Origin: Ramlibacter sp.
Lineage (GTDB): Bacteria; Pseudomonadota; Gammaproteobacteria; Burkholderiales; Burkholderiaceae_C
Assembly (NCBI GenBank): GCA_019635435.1
Contig: JAHBZM010000001.1
Location: 3,658,001-3,722,000 of the forward strand
Reading direction: 5' to 3'
DNA length: 64,000 bases
Shown here: one piece after another, positions 8,203 through 16,627 of the stretch
Position numbering within the stretch: the first letter of the stretch is position 1
Layout of the letters: each line of letters opens with the position of its first letter
Position numbers and translations under genes: made by a program
Notes under the pieces: model-generated
Told to the model about the DNA's origin: nothing
Seen by the model: only the letters and a program-made list of their open reading frames with translations
Database searches by the model: none

Positions 8203-9771
8203 TCAGGCCCGCAATCCCCCACGCCGCCACACCGGCGTCCAGTGCTCGCTCACCATCTTGGCAATCATCGCGGCCTGCGCGACCTCGACCCCCAGCCTCT
8301 TGTCATCGGCCAGACGCGAGGTCTCGAAGTTGGGCACGGTACTGCGCAGCATCGCGACGGCGCGCTCACAGGTACGGCAGATGAATTGGACATGCCGGTC
8401 CTCGATGCCGAAGGTGGTGTTGCTCCTGAAATGGATGATCAGCGCCACCGCGAGATTGGCGGCGTATGGCTCCAGATCGGTGGTGGAGGCCAGGAATGCC
8501 GCGATCTGGGTCTGGTTGCTGGTATTGAAGTTGATGGTCCAGTCCAGGCCACCCTCCAGGCGCTCTTCGACCGGCATGTACTGGTTGAGCGCCTCGATGG
8601 TCGAGACGATCACGGCAATGCCGTCGGGCACCTGGGCATTGGTCGGCAGAGTGGACATGGGCGCCGGCTGCTTCGCCTTGTTGAAGAACGGCTCGGTGAA
8701 GTTGTAGGTGGACGCGCCCACGATGATCAGGTCGCGCTTGGGCGTGGCCCAGGCCAGGGTGCCGCTGCCATCGCTGACCATCCGGTTCTGGTCGCGCACC
8801 GGCTCCAGCTCGCTGACCAGCGCATCGTCCAGCATGGACGCCACGCTGCCGCGCGCGCCGGGGTGGCCGCCAATGCTGTAGATCAGCTTGTCCACGTAGA
8901 CATCGGCCCTGAGCTGGCCCTGGCGCTCGATGGTCAGCTTGATCATCGAACGCGGCGGCACCGCCGGCGCGTCCAGCGTGGCTGGTGTGACGGAGCCCGC
9001 CGCCACATACTCGGCGGCCACGATGTTGCGCCGGATCTGCTTGCCGGTAAAGGAAAGGATGCGTGCATTGCGGTCACCGGGCAGGGTGGACCGGGCAAAG
9101 CCCTCGCCCCCCATGCGCGCCATCCAGCACCAGTCCACCTGATCCCAGCGCTCGCTGAGTTCGTGGGCAACCCAGGCACCGGTGGCACCCCCGCCATAGG
9201 CGATGGTCACGCGCCCCAGCTGGTCCGGATGGGTCAGGTAGTCGATGCCCTCTTCCATCTGCTTGAAGCCCAGCGTATCGTCGGGCACCCCCGTGACGGT
9301 GATGCCCGCGTCGGCCGGCGTCTTCTGCGGACCGATGCCACTGGCCACGATGACCTGTTCGGCGACAAAGCCCGTTGCCGTGGGTTCGGGCAGACCGGTG
9401 ACACGGACCCGGACATTGCCGGTGTCCTCGTCACGCTCGATATCGGTCACCTTGGCCCCCGGAAACTGGAGCCGTCCGCTCGCCTGGCTGGTCTTGAGTG
9501 CCAGCGCCTGCAGACCGGACTGGTAGCTGTGCACATCCATGAAGCGCGACAGCCCCACGGTGGATGTGCCCGTCGGGGCCTGGAAAGCGGGCACCTGCTG
9601 GCCCGGCAGCGTGAGCAGATGGGAGGGCTGCCCCATCCGATGGGTGTTGGGCAGCACGGCCCACAACCCCGTGGGGCCTATGGCAATGGTGTGGTACCCG
9701 TCCGCGCCCACGGTGCCCTGGAACACTTCCGAGGCGGTGCCCTGACCCACGACCACTCTCAATTTCGGCAT
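8203..9771 (-). CDS. Uncharacterised protein with a dinucleotide-binding (Rossmann-like) fold
   Basis: I do not recognise a named family. The 522-residue protein starts MPKLRVVVGQG after a good GGGAG ribosome site. Its N-terminal VVVGQGTAS is a degenerate FAD-type motif. VIVASGIGPQ at 140-149 and VTIAYGGGATGAWVAHEL at 188-205 look like the linker and second nucleotide-binding motif of two-dinucleotide-binding flavoproteins. IYSIGG near 297 and RDLIIVGAS near 346 resemble the returning strand. A C-terminal region of about 120 residues with CRTC at 465-468 has no obvious match. It is divergent from metG and 58 bp from mrp, and looks accessory. An oxidoreductase-like role is inference only. Confidence 0.6.
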   Translation of the reverse strand: MPKLRVVVGQGTASEVFQGTVGADGYHTIAIGPTGLWAVLPNTHRMGQPSHLLTLPGQQVPAFQAPTGTSTVGLSRFMDVHSYQSGLQALALKTSQASGRLQFPGAKVTDIERDEDTGNVRVRVTGLPEPTATGFVAEQVIVASGIGPQKTPADAGITVTGVPDDTLGFKQMEEGIDYLTHPDQLGRVTIAYGGGATGAWVAHELSERWDQVDWCWMARMGGEGFARSTLPGDRNARILSFTGKQIRRNIVAAEYVAAGSVTPATLDAPAVPPRSMIKLTIERQGQLRADVYVDKLIYSIGGHPGARGSVASMLDDALVSELEPVRDQNRMVSDGSGTLAWATPKRDLIIVGASTYNFTEPFFNKAKQPAPMSTLPTNAQVPDGIAVIVSTIEALNQYMPVEERLEGGLDWTINFNTSNQTQIAAFLASTTDLEPYAANLAVALIIHFRSNTTFGIEDRHVQFICRTCERAVAMLRSTVPNFETSRLADDKRLGVEVAQAAMIAKMVSEHWTPVWRRGGLRA

Positions 9772-9890
9772 TGGCTTCACTCCCTCACGTCTCTGGCGGG
9801 CGATGATGGATTCAAACCCCGGCAGGGTCAAGGCAGCGCGACCAGCGGCTGCCCCCTAAAATTGCCGGTTCTCTCCCGGAATCCCCTCCC

Positions 9891-11966
9891 ATGCCCGTAC
9901 CGCGCCAACTCTTCGTCACCACCGCCCTGCCCTACGCCAACGGCAAGTTCCACATCGGCCACATCATGGAGTACATCCAGGCCGACATCTGGGTGCGGTT
10001 CCAGCGCATGCAGGGCCACGAGGTGCACTTTGTCTGCGCCGACGATGCGCACGGCGCGCCCATCATGATCGCGGCCGAGAAGGCCGGCAAGACGCCCCAG
10101 CAGTTCGTGGCCGAGATCGCCGCGGGCCGCAAGCCCTACCTGGACGGCTTCCACATCGGCTTTGACAACTGGCACAGCACCGACGCGCCCGAGAACCATG
10201 CGCTGGCCCGGCAGATCTACCGCGACCTCAAGGCCAACGGACTGATCTCCAGCAAGGTGATCGAGCAGTTCTTCGACCCCGAGAAGAACATGTTCCTGCC
10301 CGACCGCTTCATCAAGGGCGAGTGCCCCAACTGCCACGCCAGGGACCAGTACGGCGACAACTGCGAGGTCTGCAGCAAGGTCTACAGCCCCACCGACCTG
10401 ATCAACCCCTACTCGGCCTTGTCGGGCGCCACACCCGTGCTCAAGAGCTCGGAGCATTTTTTCTTCAAGCTGTCGGACCCGCGCTGCCTGGACTTCCTCA
10501 ACCAGTGGACGCGGGAGAACGACGCCGACGGCAACCCGCGCCTGCAAAGCGAGGTGCTCAACAAGATCAGCGAATGGCTCAAGCCCGACGACAACGGCAA
10601 GACGGCCATGGGCGACTGGGACATCAGCCGCGATGCGCCCTACTTCGGCATCGAGATCCCCGATGCGCCGGGCAAGTACTTCTATGTGTGGCTGGACGCG
10701 CCCGTGGGCTACCTGGCCTCGCTCAAGAACTACCTGGGCAGGATCGGCGTGGACTATGACGCCTTCATGGCTGACCCGCGGGTGGAGCAGTACCACTTCA
10801 TTGGCAAGGACATCATCACCTTCCACACGCTGTTCTGGCCCGCCATGCTGCACTTCAGCGGCCGCAAGGTGCCCAACAAGGTGTTTGTGCACGGCTTCCT
10901 CACGGTGAACAACGGCGAGAAGATGAGCAAGAGCCGCGGCACCGGCCTGGACCCGCTCAAGTACCTGAGCCTGGGCATGAACCCCGAGTGGCTGCGCTAC
11001 TACCTGGCCGCCAAGCTCAATGGCCGCAACGAGGACATCGACTTCAACCCCGAGGACTTCATGGCCCGGGTCAACAGCGACCTGATCGGCAAGTACGTGA
11101 ACATTGCGAGCCGGGCGGTCAAGTTCGTGCCCGGCGGCAAACTGACAAGCGATCTGGACGCCATCCGGGCCCGTTTCGACGGCGCGGCCCTGGCAGCGCA
11201 AGTCCGGTCGCTGTACGAAAGCCGCGACTATGCGCGGGCCTTGCGCGAAATCATGGCAGTGGCCGATCAGGTGAACACCGCCTTCGACGCCGCCGCGCCC
11301 TGGAAACTCGTCAAGGAGGGCAAGGCCGATGAAGCGGGCGACGTAGGCAGTTATTGCCTTGAAATGTTCAAGGTGCTCACGGCCTGCCTCAAGCCCGTGC
11401 TGCCGGCGCTCGCCGCGCAGGCCGAGGCCTTTTTGCAGTGCCCGCCGCTGACCTGGGCCAACGCCGCGACACCGCTGGGCGCGGGCCACAGCGTGGGCAG
11501 CTACAAGCACCTGATGCAGCGCGTCGATGACAAGCAGCTTGATGCACTTTTTGAGCCTGTAGTCCAGGAAGACCGGCCACCATCCGCTACGGAAACAGTA
11601 GCGCCGGGTGGCGAGGATCTGGCGCCCGTGATCTCCATTGATGATTTTGTGAAGATCGACCTGCGCATCGCGCTGATCGTCAACTGCGAAGCGGTCGAGG
11701 GCTCGACCAAGCTGCTGCGCCTCACGCTCGATGTGGGCGAGGGCAAGACGCGCAACGTGTTCAGCGGCATCGCCAGCGCCTACCGGCCGGCCGACCTCGT
11801 GGGCAAGCTCACGGTGATGGTGGCCAACCTGGCGCCGCGCAAGATGAAGTTTGGCGTCAGCGAAGGCATGGTGCTGGCCGCCAGCCACGCCGATGAAAAG
11901 GCCCACCCCGGCATCTACGTGATGAACCCCTGGCCCGGCGCGCAGCCCGGCATGCGCGTGCGCTGA
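9891..11966 (+). CDS. metG: Methionine--tRNA ligase
   Basis: This cytoplasmic enzyme charges tRNA-Met. Class I signatures are clear: HIGH in KFHIGHIMEY near residue 23 and KMSKS near residue 345. A four-cysteine zinc knuckle CPNC...CEVC lies around residues 145-161. The anticodon-binding helical domain follows, and the C-terminal 110 residues (ISIDDFVKIDLRIALI onward) form the Trbp111-like tRNA-binding/dimerisation domain. The 691-residue length is normal for this domain set. The linker at about residues 555-571 is encoded by one copy of the two-part dispersed repeat. Confidence 0.98.
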   Translation: MPVPRQLFVTTALPYANGKFHIGHIMEYIQADIWVRFQRMQGHEVHFVCADDAHGAPIMIAAEKAGKTPQQFVAEIAAGRKPYLDGFHIGFDNWHSTDAPENHALARQIYRDLKANGLISSKVIEQFFDPEKNMFLPDRFIKGECPNCHARDQYGDNCEVCSKVYSPTDLINPYSALSGATPVLKSSEHFFFKLSDPRCLDFLNQWTRENDADGNPRLQSEVLNKISEWLKPDDNGKTAMGDWDISRDAPYFGIEIPDAPGKYFYVWLDAPVGYLASLKNYLGRIGVDYDAFMADPRVEQYHFIGKDIITFHTLFWPAMLHFSGRKVPNKVFVHGFLTVNNGEKMSKSRGTGLDPLKYLSLGMNPEWLRYYLAAKLNGRNEDIDFNPEDFMARVNSDLIGKYVNIASRAVKFVPGGKLTSDLDAIRARFDGAALAAQVRSLYESRDYARALREIMAVADQVNTAFDAAAPWKLVKEGKADEAGDVGSYCLEMFKVLTACLKPVLPALAAQAEAFLQCPPLTWANAATPLGAGHSVGSYKHLMQRVDDKQLDALFEPVVQEDRPPSATETVAPGGEDLAPVISIDDFVKIDLRIALIVNCEAVEGSTKLLRLTLDVGEGKTRNVFSGIASAYRPADLVGKLTVMVANLAPRKMKFGVSEGMVLAASHADEKAHPGIYVMNPWPGAQPGMRVR
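11555..11602 (+). repeat. Two-part dispersed repeat, copy in the metG linker
   Basis: The copy reads GCCTGTAGTCC, then 20 bp, then GCTACGGAAACAGTAGC (GCTAC/GTAGC arms with a 7-nt centre), preceded by a run of five T at 11548-11552. It has the same block order and 20-bp spacing as copies at 13995, 29091, 54106 and 55275. It lies inside metG, in frame, between the anticodon-binding and C-terminal domains. Confidence 0.7.
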
Positions 11967-12032
11967 GCGGCGCCCGGCGGCGGGCGGGTCCGCGGCGGTG
12001 GGCGGCGAAGGCAGGTGTATGCTTTCTCCCCC

Positions 12033-13718
12033 ATGAACGTCCCAGGCGTCTCCCGAATCCAGCTGGCCCGGTTTCGACCGCGCCTGCTGGACGCGCTGAA
12101 AGGCTACGGGCGCGAGCGGTTCCTGACCGACCTTGGCGCCGGCCTGACGGTGGGCATCGTGGCGCTGCCGCTGGCCATGGCCTTTGCCATTGCCTCGGGC
12201 CTGAAGCCCGAGGCCGGGCTGTGGACCGCCATCATCGCGGGCTTCATCATCTCGGCACTGGGCGGCTCCAGCGTGCAGATCGGCGGGCCAGCCGGGGCGT
12301 TCATCGTCATCGTCTACGGCATCGTCGAGCGCTACGGCCTGGCCAACCTGCTGATCTCCACGGCCTGCGCCGGCGTGCTGCTGTTCCTGCTGGGCCTGCT
12401 GAAGCTCGGCACGCTGGTGCGCTATGTGCCGGTGAGCATCGTGATCGGCTTCACCAACGGCATCGCGGTGCTGATTGCCAGCTCGCAGATCAAGGACTGG
12501 CTGGGGCTGGACATCGGCCACATGCCGGCCGACTTTTTCGCCCAGATCAAGACCATTGGCCAGCATCTGCATACCTTCAATTTCTACGCCTTCGGCCTGG
12601 GCCTGGCCTGCCTGCTGGGCCTGTTCCTGTGGCCCCGGCTGTGGAGCGAGCAATCGGCCGTGCACCATGCGATCCACGCGGCGCTGGAGCTGCCCGGCAT
12701 GAAGCGCGCGGCCAAGGTCACGGCGCGCGTGCCCGGCCCCATCGTGGCGCTGATCTCGCTCACGCTGTTCGCCTGGGTGTTCAGCCTGCCGGTGGAAACC
12801 ATCGGCAAGCGCTTTGGCGGCATCCCGCAGGGCGTTCCCGCCTTCGCGCTGCCCGACTTTTCATGGGAAACGGTGAAGCTGCTGGTCACGCCCACCCTGA
12901 CCATCGCGCTGCTTGGTGCCATCGAGTCGCTGCTGTGCGCGCGCGTGTCCGACCAGCTCACCACGCTGCCCAAGCACGACCCCAACCAGGAGCTGATGGC
13001 CCAGGGCGTGGCCAATTTCGTGGTGCCGTTCTTTGGCGGCATGCCGGCCACGGGCACCATCGCCCGCACCGTGACCAATGTGCGCTCGGGGGCCACCTCG
13101 CCGGTGGCCGGCATGGTGCATGCGCTGACGCTGGCAGCCGTGGTGCTGATCGCGGCGCCGCTGGCGCTGCACGTGCCGCTCGCGGTGCTGGCGGGCATCC
13201 TGCTGTTCGTGGCCTGGAACATGGGCGAGTGGCACGAGTTCGCGCGGCTCAAGCACTACAGCAACCACTACCGGCTGCTGATGCTGGGCACCTTCTTCCT
13301 GACCGTGGTGTTCGACCTCACGGTGGCGGTGCAGGTGGGGCTGGTGCTGGCCTGCGCGCTGTTCATCCGGCGCATGAGCTCGCTGTTCAGCGTGGAGCCG
13401 GTGGCCAGCACGGGCCCCGAACTGGCCTTCAAGCTGTATGGCGCGCTGTTCTTCGGCGCGGTGGCCAAGATCGACCTGGTGGTGCAGGCCGTGGAAGCCG
13501 GCCCGCCGGCGCCGCGGGTGGTGCTGGACGCGCACCAGCTGGTGTCGCTGGACACCTCAGGCCTGGACGCGCTGCGCCAGCTGCACAAGGCCGTGCTGAT
13601 GCGCGGCGGCTCGATGCGGCTGGACCGGCTGCAGGAGCAGCCGCGCGGCCTGATCGAGCGCACCGGCTTCGCGGCCGAGCTGGCGGCCCGGCACCCATCG
13701 GACGAAGTCGGGGGCTGA
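12033..13718 (+). CDS. SulP-family anion transporter with STAS domain
   Basis: This is a cytoplasmic-membrane SulP/SLC26-type carrier, usually for sulfate, bicarbonate or dicarboxylates, of about 561 residues. About ten to twelve hydrophobic segments run from GAGLTVGIVALPLAMAFAIA to near residue 440. They are followed by a C-terminal STAS domain with the typical LDAHQLVSLDTSGLDALRQL-like core. The ATG at 12033 is preferred over a GTG at 12015. It has no paired carbonic anhydrase gene beside it, and the substrate is not determined by sequence. A second, dissimilar SulP gene is at 49206. Confidence 0.9.
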   Translation: MNVPGVSRIQLARFRPRLLDALKGYGRERFLTDLGAGLTVGIVALPLAMAFAIASGLKPEAGLWTAIIAGFIISALGGSSVQIGGPAGAFIVIVYGIVERYGLANLLISTACAGVLLFLLGLLKLGTLVRYVPVSIVIGFTNGIAVLIASSQIKDWLGLDIGHMPADFFAQIKTIGQHLHTFNFYAFGLGLACLLGLFLWPRLWSEQSAVHHAIHAALELPGMKRAAKVTARVPGPIVALISLTLFAWVFSLPVETIGKRFGGIPQGVPAFALPDFSWETVKLLVTPTLTIALLGAIESLLCARVSDQLTTLPKHDPNQELMAQGVANFVVPFFGGMPATGTIARTVTNVRSGATSPVAGMVHALTLAAVVLIAAPLALHVPLAVLAGILLFVAWNMGEWHEFARLKHYSNHYRLLMLGTFFLTVVFDLTVAVQVGLVLACALFIRRMSSLFSVEPVASTGPELAFKLYGALFFGAVAKIDLVVQAVEAGPPAPRVVLDAHQLVSLDTSGLDALRQLHKAVLMRGGSMRLDRLQEQPRGLIERTGFAAELAARHPSDEVGG

Positions 13719-13767
13719 GCCCGGCCCGCGGGGCGGGCGGTAAAATCAGTCCCCAAAGGTCCCACCC

Positions 13768-13983
13768 ATGCCCATCGTCAATTTCTTCCGCCGCCCCGAC
13801 TACCAGTCGGAAGTCACCCAGTTCATCGAGCAGATGAAGACCGCCAGGCCCGACCTGGAGGCCCAGCAACGTGCCGGCCGCGCCCTGCTGTGGGACAAGA
13901 ACGTGGACCGCAGCGCCTGGAGCGAGTACCGCGAGGCCGAAGTGCCACAGAAGCCCTACGTCTACCAGACCGACGCCAAATAA
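13768..13983 (+). CDS. DUF3460 family small protein
   Basis: This 71-residue soluble protein (MPIVNFFRRPDYQSEVTQ...) matches the DUF3460 family, which I know only from betaproteobacteria and whose function is unknown. Its sequence is charged and predicted helical, with no signal peptide. It sits between the SulP gene and scpA, and a TAAAAT element about 27 bp upstream could be its -10 box. No biochemical role can be assigned. Confidence 0.8.
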   Translation: MPIVNFFRRPDYQSEVTQFIEQMKTARPDLEAQQRAGRALLWDKNVDRSAWSEYREAEVPQKPYVYQTDAK

Positions 13984-13994
13984 GCGTCAAACAG

Positions 13995-14042
13995 GGCTGG
14001 AGTCCAGATGGCGCGTGCATCAGCCGCTATTGAATCCATAGC
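13995..14042 (+). repeat. Two-part dispersed repeat, copy before scpA
   Basis: The copy reads GGCTGGAGTCC, then 20 bp, then GCTATTGAATCCATAGC (GCTAT/ATAGC arms, 7-nt centre). It fills the gap between the DUF3460 gene and scpA and ends 6 bp before the scpA ATG, in the place where a ribosome site would normally be. Confidence 0.75.
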
Positions 14043-14048
14043 AATTTC

Positions 14049-14906
14049 ATGACCGAACCGACGCAACCCCTGCGCCTGCCCGAGGCCGGCCTGCCGGCGG
14101 TGCCCGGCATGCCCGAGGTGGTGGACCAGGTTGCGCTGGCGCGCCTGTATGGCGAACCGCTTTTCGCCATGCCCACCGACCTGTACATCCCGCCCGATGC
14201 GCTGGAGGTGTTCCTGGAGGCCTTCGAGGGCCCGCTGGACCTGCTGCTGTACCTGATCCGCAAGCAGAACTTCAACATCCTGGACATCCCGATGGCCGGC
14301 GTCACGCGCCAGTACCTGGTGTACGTGGACGAGATTCGCAGCCGCAACCTCGAACTGGCGGCCGAGTACCTGCTGATGGCGGCCATGCTGATCGAGATCA
14401 AGTCGCGCATGCTGCTGCCGCCGCGCAAGACCGCCGAGGGCCAGGAGCCCGAGGACCCGCGCGCCGAACTGGTCCGCCGCCTGCTGGAGTACGAGCAGAT
14501 GAAGCTCGCGGCCGCGCGCCTGAACGAAATGCCCCAGATCGGGCGCGACGTGCTGCGCGGCCAGGTCTACATCGAGCAGTCGCTGCAGCCGCGCTTTCCA
14601 GACGTGAACGTGGTGGACCTGCAGGAGGCCTGGCGCGACATCGTCAAGCGCGCCAAGCTCGTGCAGCACCACCGGATCACGCGCGAGGAGCTGTCGGTGC
14701 GCGAGCACATGAGCATCGTGCTGCGCCGGCTGCAGGGGCGCAAGTTCGTCGAGTTTGAAGAACTGTTCGAGGTTTCGCGCGGCATCCCGGTGCTGATCGT
14801 CACCTTCATCGCCCTGCTCGAGCTGGCCAAGGAACTGCTGATCGACGTGACGCAGGCCGAGGCTTTTGCTCCCATTTACGTGCGGCTGGCCTACTCGCCG
14901 GCCTGA
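14049..14906 (+). CDS. scpA: Segregation and condensation protein A
   Basis: This is the kleisin subunit that bridges the SMC dimer with ScpB in chromosome condensation, acting on the nucleoid. The 285-residue protein has the family opening FEGPLDLLLYLIRKQNFNIL near residue 58, the helical AEYLLMAAMLIEIKSRMLLP stretch, and the C-terminal winged helix (KFVEFEELFEVSRG...). No Shine-Dalgarno is visible because a repeat copy abuts the start. It is 2 bp upstream of nadB and probably co-transcribed with it. No scpB or smc lies in this window. Confidence 0.95.
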   Translation: MTEPTQPLRLPEAGLPAVPGMPEVVDQVALARLYGEPLFAMPTDLYIPPDALEVFLEAFEGPLDLLLYLIRKQNFNILDIPMAGVTRQYLVYVDEIRSRNLELAAEYLLMAAMLIEIKSRMLLPPRKTAEGQEPEDPRAELVRRLLEYEQMKLAAARLNEMPQIGRDVLRGQVYIEQSLQPRFPDVNVVDLQEAWRDIVKRAKLVQHHRITREELSVREHMSIVLRRLQGRKFVEFEELFEVSRGIPVLIVTFIALLELAKELLIDVTQAEAFAPIYVRLAYSPA

Positions 14907-14908
14907 CC

Positions 14909-16498
14909 ATGAACGATACCTCCCACGACTTTGACGTGCTGATCGTCGGCAGCGGCCTGGCAGGCCTGTCGGCGGCACTGCACCTGGCGCCCACCCACCG
15001 CGTGGCGGTCCTCACCAAGCGCGCGATGAGCGACGGCTCCAGTGGCTGGGCCCAGGGCGGCATTGCCGCCGTGCTGGCCGAGGGCGACACCTTTGATTCC
15101 CATGTGGACGACACCCTGGTGGCCGGCGCCGGCCTGTCGGACCCTGCGGCCACGCGCTTTGTGGTGGAGCACGCGCCCGAGAGCATCGCCTGGCTGCGCG
15201 AGCTGGGCGTGCCGTTCTCGCTGGAAGACGGCCACCTGCACCTGACGCGCGAGGGCGGCCACAGCGCCCGGCGCATCGTCCACGTGACCGACGCCACCGG
15301 CGCGGCCGTGCAGAAAACGCTGATCGAGCGGGTCCGCCAGACCCCCAACATCACGCTGTTCGAGCACCACACGCTGGTGGACCTGATCACCGGCAAGAAG
15401 CGCGGCCTGCCGCTGAACCGCTGCTTTGGCCTGTATGCGCTGGACGAGGCCACCGACCGCGTGGTGACCTTCCGCGCGCCGCACACCATCCTGGCCACCG
15501 GCGGTGCCGGCAAGGTCTACCTGTACACCACCAACCCCGACACCGCCACGGGCGACGGCATCGCGGTGGCCTGGCGCGCGGGCTGCCGGGTGACCAACAT
15601 GGAGTTCATCCAGTTCCACCCGACCTGCCTGTACCACCCGCATGCCAAGAGCTTCCTGATCACCGAGGCCGTGCGCGGCGAGGGCGGCCGGCTGCTGCTG
15701 CCGGAATCGGCCGGAGGCACGCGCTTCATGCCGCAGCACGATGCGCGCGCCGAACTGGCGCCGCGCGACATCGTGGCCCGCGCCATCGACTTCGAGATGA
15801 AGAAGCACGGCCTGGACTGCGTGCACCTGGACATCTCGCACCAGCCGCGCGAGTTCATCCTCGAGCACTTCCCCAACATCCACGCGCGCTGCCTGGAGCT
15901 GGGCATCGACATCACGCGGCAGCCCATTCCCGTGGTGCCCGCCGCCCACTACACCTGCGGCGGCATCCACACCGACCTGTCCGGCCGCACCGACCTGGCC
16001 GGGCTGCATGCCGTGGGCGAAACCGCCTACACCGGCCTGCATGGCGCCAACCGCCTGGCCAGCAATTCACTGGTGGAGTGCATGGTGTTCGCGCGGGCCG
16101 CGGCCCAGGACATCCGGGCCACGGCCTTGCCCGAGCCGCCGGCGGTGCCGCCCTGGGATGACAGCCGCGTGACCGACGCCGACGAGGCCGTGGTGATCTC
16201 GCACAACTGGGACGAGCTGCGCCGCTTCATGTGGGACTACGTGGGCATTGTGCGCACCAACAAGCGGCTGGAGCGCGCGGCCCACCGCATCGCCCTGCTG
16301 CGCAGCGAGATCCAGGAGTTCTACGCGAACTTCCACGTCACGCGCGACCTGCTGGAGCTGCGCAACCTCGTCGAGGTGGCCGGCCTGATCGTGCGCTCGG
16401 CCCAGGCCCGGCATGAGAGCCGGGGCCTGCATTTCAGCCGGGACTATCCGCAGCAGGCCGCGGACACACGACCCACCACACTCACCCCCGGCGGCTGA
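14909..16498 (+). CDS. nadB: L-aspartate oxidase
   Basis: This FAD enzyme oxidises L-aspartate to iminoaspartate, the first step of de novo NAD synthesis, and is used with NadA (encoded at 21611). The FAD-binding GSGLAGLSAALHLA starts near residue 13. SSGWAQGGIAAV near 44-55 and HPTC near 239 are family signatures, and the C-terminal flavoprotein domain ends around residue 510. The length of 529 fits. It follows scpA by 2 bp. The other two NAD genes are on the opposite strand 5 kb away, so the pathway is split into two transcription units. Confidence 0.96.
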   Translation: MNDTSHDFDVLIVGSGLAGLSAALHLAPTHRVAVLTKRAMSDGSSGWAQGGIAAVLAEGDTFDSHVDDTLVAGAGLSDPAATRFVVEHAPESIAWLRELGVPFSLEDGHLHLTREGGHSARRIVHVTDATGAAVQKTLIERVRQTPNITLFEHHTLVDLITGKKRGLPLNRCFGLYALDEATDRVVTFRAPHTILATGGAGKVYLYTTNPDTATGDGIAVAWRAGCRVTNMEFIQFHPTCLYHPHAKSFLITEAVRGEGGRLLLPESAGGTRFMPQHDARAELAPRDIVARAIDFEMKKHGLDCVHLDISHQPREFILEHFPNIHARCLELGIDITRQPIPVVPAAHYTCGGIHTDLSGRTDLAGLHAVGETAYTGLHGANRLASNSLVECMVFARAAAQDIRATALPEPPAVPPWDDSRVTDADEAVVISHNWDELRRFMWDYVGIVRTNKRLERAAHRIALLRSEIQEFYANFHVTRDLLELRNLVEVAGLIVRSAQARHESRGLHFSRDYPQQAADTRPTTLTPGG

Positions 16499-16603
16499 TC
16501 GTCCGCCCACCGCGTCGGTGCGCATCGGGATGAAAGATTCCCGCGCAGGGACTATGCTGCACCCTGGCGTCCCGGCAACAGGAACGCCGCACCAAGGGAT
16601 GGA

Positions 16604-16617
16604 GGCCCGCAAGGGCC
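16604..16617 (+). promoter_or_regulatory. Small hairpin with GCAA tetraloop ahead of a ribosome site
   Basis: GGCCC-GCAA-GGGCC forms a 5-bp GC stem closed by a GNRA-type loop. The ribosome site AGGAGGGG begins one base later and the ATG of the next gene is at 16628. The hairpin would lie at the 5' edge of the ribosome footprint and could tune translation or mRNA decay; that role is inferred. Confidence 0.4.
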
Positions 16618-16627
16618 AGGAGGGGGA

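Noticed and set aside
9828..12677. 949-codon minus-strand open frame opposite metG
   Set aside because: It runs antisense through the whole of metG and into the SulP gene; composition is typical of a reverse-frame shadow.
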